From Cylicocyclus nassatus (lineage: Eukaryota > Nematoda > Chromadorea > Rhabditida > Strongylidae): DNA of 64,000 nt. The notes beneath the pieces are model-generated. The model worked only from the letters and a program-made list of their open reading frames with translations. It was not told the origin of the DNA and ran no database searches. The stretch lies in contig CATQJL010000305.1 of the NCBI GenBank assembly GCA_958299035.1, positions 58,606,486 through 58,670,485 of the forward strand. Reading direction: 5' to 3'. A program made the translations under genes and the position numbers. Every line of letters starts with the position of its first letter. Position 1 is the first letter of the stretch. This document shows positions 10,878-19,808 of this stretch, in pieces.

Positions 10878-13805
10878 AATTTGAGCAAGATTGTCTATAA
10901 CAGAGTGTTAACTATAAATGTCAATCACTTCCTACGTTGGCGTCGTATTCCTTTTGAAATATTCAGAATACCCTAAGATAAGTTTTTTCCAAAAACTTTG
11001 AAGAAAAGGTGGAAGAGTTCTTGTCCGAAATTGTTATGGAGTAACCCTAAAACATTATCAAGAAGAGAGCACAGTCTGTGGAATCTTAAAATCCTGCACA
11101 CGCTTGGCTCTCTCTTACGCACCTTTTGGTACCATCAAAGCTACTTGATGGCTTTTAGTTGCTGGGTCCGAGATTATTCATTTGCAGATTCATAACTCAG
11201 ATTTGATCATTGTTTGAATCACATATTTTAACCTCTCAGATGCGGTCTAGGTGCGTAATTTGAAGCAAATCACCACTTGTATTGGACCTCTTTCTGTCAG
11301 TGAGATGTATTCTCGCAGAAATCAGATAGTGAAGATTTTCGAATAAACAAATATCGAAGAAATTCGAAAGTAAGGGTCACAAGAGTGTTTATTGTAAGAT
11401 TTCTGCTTTCCTCCCACTATTTCCAATACTAAAGTGCACGAGGCGTACATGTGAGGTTTCAGCGCGATACCTGCGAAGGAGGCGATGAGCTGGAACGTAT
11501 AACTGGAAAAGCCTGGATAGCATCTAATAGTTGAGTACATACAGGGAATGAAGTTTGTGTACACACATGGAATGAAGTATCGATAGTGATTTGTCAATAA
11601 CTTTCTTGTATCAGTGAGTTCCTCTCTTTAGGTATCACTCTGTAGAGGCAGTTTTAGCTCAGATTCAAAGTATAATGCAGATAAATGATTGCTCTCCATT
11701 ACTGTAAGATTAGGGTGGGAACTTCGGTGAGGACTTTGGCTATTAGAAGCCATATTTCGCCTCAGGAAGAAAGCTAAACAGTTAAAATCTCTTACAATAA
11801 ACTATCAAAGTCTCTGACTTTGATTATTAATTTTGCTCTTTACTGTGATACTTTTTTTCTAAGTTATTAACAAGTAGAAGGTAGAGGTAGAAGTAACAAG
11901 TGTTTTTCCAGGTCTGTCAGAAATGTAATTGCATCATTTAAAAAGCTAGAAGAACTTCTAAAAAGTACTGTAGGAAATCAGCACGCGTGAAAATTTTGCT
12001 AAACAATTTTTAGATCGATTGAAGAAAAACTGTCAGATTCTTATCCTACATTGATTCTGTATGCTATAAGTTCCTACAGCAACGAGGAGCAATCGATGAT
12101 TCGCTTCATACTGTGAATCTAAGTTGAAGCCAGCCCTACAGAAGGGTACCTATATATCGCGAAAAGACATCGATGCAAGTTTTGTCAAAGATCAAACAGT
12201 GCGCACATTTTCGGGACACCCTGTATGTGTCAGTGGCTGAAAAAAATATAACATGTCCTCTTGTTTGGTGTACTCTCGTCATTTTTTTCTATTATGGAAA
12301 CCCAAAAAGGAGGTCCTCCAGCATGCCAGACTAATCCTAATACATAGAGCTTGACAAAAAGCAACCCAGAAATTTTGGGAAAGATACTCATAGAGAAAGA
12401 ATACAATAAATGAAGAAAAATAGTAAAAACACAGAAATAACGAAATCGCAATAAAAAAACAACGAGTTTCTATTCTCCGAGTTGGCGGTGTGTTTGACGT
12501 GCATCACCGCGCTTGAAGCAGATTGCCGCTCCATTCCAAATTTTTGGAATGTTGTAACTAAGCGGAGATGAGAGGGTTTAGGGCAGCTTAAATTAGTTTG
12601 TATGTTCAAGAATGAATCGAGGTATATGTAAAAGGTTAGAATTGTAAGAAGGAAGAATCTAACCTACATAAGAGGGGGGAGGGATATATCATCATGTCGT
12701 GTCTTTCCACTCAGCTCAAGTCTCATACTCATATTGCAGAAGGCTAACTGGAATAAGTCATTTATTGAGCAAAGCGCAACACCGCATAGAATGCAGGCAC
12801 TTTACTCTCTACAATTATGCAAAAATCGGAGGACTGTTTACTCAAACATTATCGTTCCTATCTCTATGACATGGCATCATAATTTAGTACGCACTTGAAC
12901 ATCATGTAGCGCAATCATATTTGTCCACAAGCATAAAAAAATTGCTGTGAAAATTGCTTTTCAAAAAGCAGGATTTCTGATAGTGCTGGTCGAGCTTAAG
13001 ATCGATTTAGAATTTGGTAGGGTTCTTGCAATACGCAAAATAGGTACTTGTTGAACATGTAGTAACATGGTAGCCATTTGTTACGGAATCCAACTGTATC
13101 AAACTTTACGTTCCTATCAGTCCCCAAACTTTTATCCGATACTGGTGTACCCCTTTTTCTTAGATAATAGTTTATCCAAACGAGAACTGTCCTAAATCAC
13201 AATTCTTGATTTCGGCATGCTTCTAAACCTTGATAAGCTTACAATAGTAGCGATAACGGTTTGTGTGTTGCAAAAGTCACGAGCGGTTGTATACACAAAA
13301 CTTCTCACGCTCACATACTCATCAAAAACGCTAAAATGATTGTGATGCCTTGCACTTTCCGTTTTGCAAACAGCTATTCCACTATCGTACAGAATGCCAT
13401 GTCAACAGCACTACCTATGCAAATTTATTTGGCTACAGCCTTTCAATCCTATAAAAGGGGTAGAAGAAAGAGTACGCAGATGCAATATGGCAGCACTTAC
13501 GCAAGTTCTCGTATCTTTCACGGCGGTATGGTTATATCCTTTTCCAAAAATCGTGCTTCCACGCGCTTTGAATACTTATTGCAGGTAAGCTGATAGAAAC
13601 ACAGGAGACGTCCAAATTGTACACAGATTTTCGAAGCTTTTTTGCCATAAATACTGATAATACGGAAGTCATCGTAGCTTTGACATGAACAAGTAACTCT
13701 CCGATCATCTCAAACCTCAGAGTTACCCTTTGTGTTGAAAAAAAAACAAGTCAAACAAGTTGAATGCTCTTTTATCTTTGAATCTGGGCATAAAAGAGTG
13801 TGTCA
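10878..13805. other. Intergenic block between NHR A and the Penelope relic
   Basis: No gene is supported here. A short segment near 11620-11720 resembles 28220-28330 inside NHR copy B (GGTATCACTCTGTA / GGTATCATTCTGTA and following bases). Two short splice-flanked open segments around 11915-11950 and 12014-12116 look mildly coding, but their phases do not join. Confidence 0.45.
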
Positions 13806-15080
13806 GTAAGTATTGTGTTCGCCATCCAGATTCTGCGGTGGAGACTTTATTGATCTAACGTTTCGACATCGGCGTCATCATCAGAGGTCTGAAAACGGAT
13901 TATAGGCTTTAGACCTGCTCACCACACCTTCAAACGCCTCTTCCCACTGTGTCAGTCCAGACCTACTCTGAGACTCACAGCATGAGACCTTCAAAGCCAA
14001 AAAAGGAACAAACCTTGACTCCACCAGCTAGCGACAAGCCCGCACATTTGATGGTAACCGACGCACTGAATGTCATTCAGTGAGTCAAGGCCATTTATGT
14101 GCGTCACTAAACCCACATAATGATACGAATGGGGCTAAGTCACTACTGATAGACAGACATTCATTTCTAAAATTCAGCGCTGGATTTCTAATACTAATTC
14201 GTGCGGCTTCGAAGATTTTCTTGGCGCATATCTCGGTTTCATAGGTTAGAAGCGTACATTTCACTTCAAAGTCATTTCCACCATGTGCCTCAATCTTATG
14301 CCGTCCCAACGCTGCTGTTTGAGTCCCTCGTCTTTTGGTGGCTAGATGTTCTTTGACCCCTTACACCTAAATTTCTACCCGTCTCTCCGATATAACAGTT
14401 ATGGCAAGTCAGACATTCTAGCTGGTACACCACACCTGCCTTTGCACAATCTCCTACTCTGCCATAACGACAAACAATACAACGCTCCATTATGCAATCG
14501 CTATCATAAAGTCTGTTTCGCACCAACTGCTTCTTTATATTACTATTCGGGATATTGACAAACAACACATCATCCTGCAGTTGGGCTCTTTAAATGCATT
14601 GTTTGATTGCCTTCTAACTTCGTCTGAAATAAATGGAACGCAAAGAGGAATCTCATCGCATTGAGTTCGGATATGATTTTCGGGATGCTGCCTAATACGC
14701 TGATGTTCTTGCAATGCATATCCGTTGCTGCGCGCGATTTGTGATGCAAGCTTTCGTAACTTAAGCCGCTCTTCGTGAACCGTACACACCATCGAAGCAG
14801 TTCTCATCATTGTGAATGACCGCTTTCTTCAAATCTGCGGGATGAGCCGATATGGCATGGACCAAGATGTTTAAGCTTCCTTTACGACACCATTTGACAT
14901 GGATAACACCATCGGAAAGTTGATCTGGGTGTTAAGGCAAGGAAGCCACCCTTTTCGTGGGGTTTCTCGAATGAGCCTGATGTACTCAGACTGCTGGTTT
15001 AGCAACTCAAAACATTCATCCATTTTGGATTGAGTAGACGGCAGTCATCGATGTAACGACAGTACTACAGTACTACTACG
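13806..15080 (-). pseudogene. Penelope-like retroelement relic (RT plus GIY-YIG endonuclease)
   Basis: Reading the minus strand, the RT catalytic box RYIDDCRLL lies at about 15040-15058. It is followed in shifted frames by GWLPCLNTQI and LNILVHAISAHP, typical of Penelope RT after the active site. Downstream, CIVCRYGRVGDC, GVVYQLECLTC and CYIGETGR form the linker and GIY-YIG-type endonuclease core (14366-14480). HGGNDFEVK, EICAKKIFEA and the RNPALNFRNECL segment (14120-14290) complete the C-terminus. The 3' flank carries CGAAACGTTAGATCAATAAA, which looks like a 3' untranslated tail. Several frameshifts break the frame, and the element is 5'-truncated next to the MITE at 15113. Confidence 0.82.
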
Positions 15081-15112
15081 GTTGGCAAACTCAAGTCAAA
15101 CAGTTTGCAGGG

Positions 15113-15354
15113 TAAGGCCTCGGATAGAGTTCAAGCAATTTGACCGTCGCGATTCAATCGCTACAGGCAAGTTTACGAATCCATTGCATGCCGATCTTCT
15201 TGCATCTCGGTTGTGATAGTTTTTCAACACGACTAATCGTGACTAACTATCACAACCGAAATACAAAAAGATCGGCATGCAATGAACTCTTAACACTTGT
15301 CTGTAGCGATTGAATCGCGACGATCAAATCGCGTGAACTCTATCCGAGGCCTAA
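15113..15354. mobile_element. Palindromic MITE, TAGGCCTCGGATAGAGTTC termini
   Basis: The two arms (TAAGGCCTCGGATAGAGTTC through GTCGCGATTCAATCGCTACA) are inverted copies about 110 bp long. The centre, near 15236, reads CGACTAATCGTGACTAACTATC. The same termini occur at 17354-17558, and fragments occur at 1498-1700 and 39917-40040, so this is a dispersed family. No coding frame. Confidence 0.85.
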
Positions 15355-15400
15355 GGTTGAACGCATAAAACACCAGTCGCTGGAAAACTACGGTTTACTT

Positions 15401-15539
15401 CAAAGTGATTTCGAACACCTTAAACTGCTACTGCTCATTCGTCCTAAGCACCAAATCAGTCAAGAAGTTACTCTTCTTGACTGATTTGGTGCTTAGGACG
15501 AATGAGCAGTAGCAGTTTAATTTGTTCGAAATCACTTTG
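15401..15539. repeat. 139 bp near-perfect hairpin
   Basis: A 67 nt arm beginning CAAAGTGATTTCGAA and ending CAGTCAAGAAG is followed by a 5 nt loop (TTACT) and its reverse complement, with a mismatch cluster near AACACCT/AATTTGTT. Such short-loop hairpins are unstable in replication and would form a dsRNA stem if transcribed. Confidence 0.88.
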
Positions 15540-15546
15540 ATCACTT

Positions 15547-15593
15547 GTCACTACAAGTAGACACTACAGCTCATAGTGTCTACTTGTAGTGAC
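15547..15593. repeat. 47 bp perfect hairpin, CACTACAAGTAGACACTA stem
   Basis: GTCACTACAAGTAGACACTA is followed by a 7 nt loop and its exact reverse complement (15574-15593). The next bases, ACTATGAGCTGT, can re-pair with ACAGCTCATAGT, so alternative stems are possible. It is 8 bp from the preceding hairpin. Confidence 0.85.
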
Positions 15594-15777
15594 ACTATGA
15601 GCTGTCACAGTTAAAGAACGTTGCCAACGACAAGAAAAGAGTAGTGTTTCAAGGCAATCACTTTCTCTGATTACAGTCGCACAGGCGCACAATTTGCGCA
15701 CCTTATTATAGGACGTGAAAATCAAAAGGCAGATGGCAAATAAAATTGAAGTAATCATTTAGCTATGGTTGTGCGCG

Positions 15778-16988
15778 ATGCTTCCGATCTCCTTTGCGCA
15801 GGACTCAAACAGTAAGATTGAGAGAAGCGTTTGATCACTTTTCCAACAAATTTGATTGTAGGCGACATGACCTTATTTAGTTTGTCAAACACATACAAAA
15901 GCCGATGGCTACAATATCGATGATTCTGCCAGGAACTTAATTTTGGATATTCATAATCAAAAAAGGTACGAACAGTTATATATTAGCTCGCAAGATGCCA
16001 GATATTTGTTTTTTTTGGGCAGCTTTTCCAATGACTTCAAATTGTATGAAACCCACATAAAATGAAATCCTGCACAAAATTCTTTTTCCCCCTTAGGAAC
16101 ACTTCGATAATCCGTGGTGTTTATACATTTTTGAATTCGTTCATCAACTGTCTTTGCAAAAGATAAAATCTTGTATGGTTCCAGGCAGGCGACAGCTAAG
16201 GCTCAGTATAGAAATGGCCGCAACAACTTCAATATAAGACATGCAAAAAACATGATGGAAATGGTTCTTACTTCAACATTTTCCCACTTTCATGGACAAT
16301 TCAAAATAGATTCTTTAGGAGTATTCGTGCCAGATGGAAGAGGATGCACACCTAATTGCTTCGAAATGTAATAGACAAGAAACCCCTCGAACATCACTTG
16401 TGAATGGTGAAAATTTCTATAAAATCGACAAGTCATTCGAACTAATAGGATCACCCACAAACGTAGCATATACAGTGAGTTATTAACCTTTTCCCAAACT
16501 TATGATCTACAGACTGAGATTTTATGTTGAAAAATACGATAAAATTTGTGAACAAAGCACCTAGTTTTAACTTTTTAGGCCGGAACCGCATGGTTTGAAG
16601 AAATTACGAAGAATGGCATTAACCGAAATCTAGACTTCACTAAGTTTCTTGCAAATAAGAAACCTGCACTGTATCACTGGACTCAAGTAGGTAGAACTGT
16701 ATTTTGCACTGAACTTTTTATTCTAACCCTTTCAGATGGTATGGGCTGAAACGTACAAGATCGGCTGTGATATAGGAGACTGCGGCGACTACACAATCCT
16801 AGTGTGTCGTTACAGTCCCAAGTAAGAACGGTGCCAAATGTTTTATGTAATTACTATTTCATCATTTCAGGGGAAATGTGATAAGCAAGAAGGTTTACCA
16901 GCCCGGTAAAAAATTAGCTTGTACACTCGGAGAATCTCAGTCGTATGCTACTCTCTGCAACCATCCCCAAGAAGAAGAACAACTTTGA
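15778..16988 (+). CDS. CAP/SCP-TAPS (venom-allergen/ASP-like) secreted protein
   Basis: Single-domain CAP-superfamily protein, the family of hookworm ASP and venom-allergen-like secreted proteins; the precise role of members is mostly unknown. Exons: 15778-15811, 15881-15965, 16185-16263, 16319-16474, 16579-16686, 16736-16821, 16871-16988. They sum to 666 bp (221 aa plus stop) and all phases agree. The N-terminus is hydrophobic (LPISFAQ). Upstream in-frame residues LWLCA (from 15763, after an acceptor) suggest that the true start, with a full signal peptide, lies in an earlier exon. CAP motifs in order: ARNLILDIHN, NMMEMEYSC, GENFYKI, the signature HWTQMVWAETYKIGC, and the CAP2-like LVCRYSPKGNV. 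The C-terminus has a short Cys-containing tail. No frame defect. It sits alone between NHR copies A and B with no visible operon partner. Confidence 0.9.
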
Positions 16989-17353
16989 AGTGACAGTAAC
17001 TCTAGTGCATTTTTCTGTGCTTTTCGATTTATTTTCGCATTGTATTTGGAAACGTTATAAAGCGTCTCGATACTTCAAGCAATCAAATTTGGCAATATCG
17101 TAAACTTCCCACAAAGTTTCAATGAAGTGATCGAAATAATCATGAAAGGGCTGGGAGTGTCAAGAGCTTCCAGACAGTGAACACAGTCAAGCAGATTTTT
17201 GGTCAACTCTCTTCTAGCGCTTTTCTTCGTCACCCTACTCGATTGTAGTATTTTGCTTTTTCGAATGAATAATCTTGATTACGACCCCCCCCCCCCCCTT
17301 TCACAATCAGTCTTACCCGCAATGCGACCCCCGCCCCGCTCAGTCAGGCTGCC

Positions 17354-17558
17354 TAAAGTCTCGGATAGAGTTCATACGATTTGATCGTCGCGATTTAATC
17401 GCCGCAATTTTCATTCATTTTTATTTTACATTCAAAAATTTCGCCCTGGAAAAGTATCACAACCGAAATGCAAGCTGATCGGCATGCAACTCGTAACAGT
17501 TGTCTTGTAGCGATTGAATCGCGACGATCAAATCGCGTGAACTCTGTCCGAGGCCTAA
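17354..17558. mobile_element. Second copy of the CTCGGATAGAGTTC MITE
   Basis: The left end (TAAAGTCTCGGATAGAGTTC) and right end (GAACTCTGTCCGAGGCCTAA) are inverted. The middle shares GCAAGCTGATCGGCATGCAA and GTAGCGATTGAATCGCGACG with 15113-15354. The left arm is partly replaced by an unrelated AT-rich stretch. A C-run lies just upstream at 17285-17299. Confidence 0.8.
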
Positions 17559-18089
17559 CGTCACGAGCAAACCCGTCTATGACCTGTCTCATCTAGGACT
17601 ATACAATTCATGGCAACAGAAGGGAACGAGTTAAAGCTTGTCCAGACAGTGTTCCCTAGTCTTCCAGTTTTGAATTAGGTGATGAGCTCCATATACAACT
17701 GTCCAGTATTTTTTAAAAATTTTCATCACAACTTAATGAGATAAAAGGCGGATAGAATAAACATTTTGCAATGCAATACTTGCGAAACATCTCAAGCGTC
17801 TTCTGTACTTGCAAAACATAATTTGTAAAGTGACCAAATTGCACGATGCCAATTCGTTTTATGAATCAACCCGAGTACCCGACGCAATTTATCTTCAGCT
17901 ACCTGAGACTTGTTTTTCCCAAATTGTGAAAGCTTTGTGCCTAATTTCCTTGCAGATCTTAGCTCTATGGGTGCGCCTGACTGGCTGAGCAAAACCATCG
18001 AAATGTCGAAATTCCAAGCAATGATCGCTCATTTACGGTTTGGAAGTGCTCAATAATAATCACGTTCCGGTACGCATCTTAAGAATTCT

Positions 18090-19808
18090 TCAGCGATGCA
18101 ATAATTCATCAGAAATCCCGCAAAAATGAACATTTACGGAAGTCGTGAAAATTTATAAATACAGTTAGAGAAGCTCGAGGAAGTATTGCTTTGCAGAATG
18201 TTTACATTGCACTCTGTCATGAAGTCATCTTCGACATGAACTGAGAAAATTTGAAAGTTAGAGCACTTTGTATTCGCTGAAAGCGATGGGTGGCTCAAAA
18301 CCTTGGCAATTATTTGATGACACTACGAATAAAATCTGTTTGGAAAAATATCACTGGAAAAAGGAAGGGAAGCCGCGTCGGATTCTGAAGAGTTCGCACA
18401 TTATTTTTCCTTTCTTCGTAATTTCGTAGCGAATCGGAAAGGCGTAACTTTCAGAAAGATCTTATAATCATCATATCAGATGAATGCTTTATATCGAAGA
18501 CTATCCAAAAGCTAGATCTATTCAGTGCACAACAGTTCTATATTTGTTCATTATATTTGGAGCACAATAAATTTTGAAAAATAAATACAGGTAGCTAAAG
18601 AAACGATGAAGTCGATGACACAAGTCGAAACTTTGGAAATTTTAAATTATTGAAAGTAAAAACTCTAATAACATTTTTGTTTACATGATCTTTGCGGCTA
18701 GCGCCGGTCTGGCGCCTACTTTAGCAAGAGATGTAACAATGGTACTGACCTTCATCTACAACCGTTAGAATCCCATATGCTGTTTTTATTGAATCTTAGA
18801 ATTACTTCCTTTCAAATTGCACGAAATCGACATGAATACCAAACAAAGCAAGTCGATAAGTAGATGTTTTCAGAATTTTGCAACTAGCGAGCAGCTGAGG
18901 TGAGCCCAATTGTAGAGTTTCTTTCAAGTTCATCGATATAAGGGCGCATTTCTTCATTTTGCGCTCCTATTCTCTCGCTGTCGTCTCCCCTACATATACT
19001 TTAAAAGTTCAAATTCGTCATTTCTTCATTACTTCATTACTTCATATTTCAATTACTTCATATAGTCATAATTTAGCAACGAAGTCCGATAATCTACGGA
19101 ATAGATGTATGGTTTATTAGGACGTCATCACAAAATTGGTTTGACAAGTATCTTGAACCTAAGATGGCGGCTCATATCTCGGATTATCATCGCGTCAGGC
19201 TGATCTACTCACATTACAGCAGGTGCCTGGTGCTCCTGGGCATCTCCAATTCAGCATTACCCCACGTCACACCGTCATTCCATGGCTTCTTACAAGAATT
19301 CAAGAGAGAGAATCTCCTGTAGAATTTTGATCTACATTTTAATTGCAACTTTCTTTGAGTTTCATCTAATCTTGCTTGTCCAATCTTATTTTGATAAATC
19401 AGATCAGCCCTCGGTTTTTCACATTTTCAATGAATTACTCTAAAAAGCCAGCTGATTTATGCAGAATATTTTGTCCAAAAGATTCATTGCTAAAAAGTTG
19501 GGTAATTTGAACTAATGACCTTCTCAGCTTGCATAGTGGAAAAAATGCTCAATAGCCAAGCAACGATAACACAATTAGAAGTAATTTTCTTCAATAATTT
19601 CTGCTAGCTAGCAACGAAAGAATGGTTGAAAAAATCTTGCCGTCACATTCAGCGTTGCAAAGTCAAAAACGTTTCCACCGATAATGAAAGAAACTTGCCT
19701 TTACCTGGATTTTTTCTTTGAAATCGAGTTCAAAATGCCGTAATCTTCTTTGATGTTTTCAATTTCCATGTCTTTTTGTTATACATCAAAATTTAGCATT
19801 AATTGCAA
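18090..19808. other. Upstream region of NHR copy B, duplicated before NHR copy C
   Basis: This stretch matches 59950-61170 plus 63000-63896 upstream of copy C in the same order. Shared segments include TTTACGGAAG followed by CTCGTGAA/TCGTGAAA, GCTGCGTCGGATTC/GCCGCGTCGGATTC, GAATGCTTCATATC/GAATGCTTTATATC, TTTGGAGCACA, GAGTAGATGTT/AAGTAGATGTT and GATGTATG. It therefore belongs to the tandem duplication unit. A splice-like open segment at 18456-18576 (ECFISKTIQKLDLF) is also conserved in the right copy. I recognise no product. The right copy is interrupted by the insertion 61174-62997. Confidence 0.65.
19161..19230 (+). promoter_or_regulatory. Conserved block upstream of NHR copy B
   Basis: About 70 bp (AAGATGGCG, then GGATTATCATCGCGTCA, then ATTACAGCAGGTG) is strongly conserved with 63064-63140. 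It lies 0.6 kb before the start codon, against 0.76 kb in copy C. A 4 bp length difference breaks any shared reading frame from the AUG-like triplet, so a regulatory or 5' UTR role is more likely than a coding exon. Confidence 0.4.

Noticed and set aside
12014..12116. Exon-like segment after TTTTTAG (IEEKLSDSYPTLILY)
   Set aside because: The preceding open segment (11915-11950) cannot be joined in phase to the best frame, and no family is recognised.
19160..19225. ATGGCGGCTCAT... as an upstream first exon of NHR copy B
   Set aside because: The equivalent block before copy C has a 4 bp indel right after the ATG that destroys the shared frame, so coding is unlikely.
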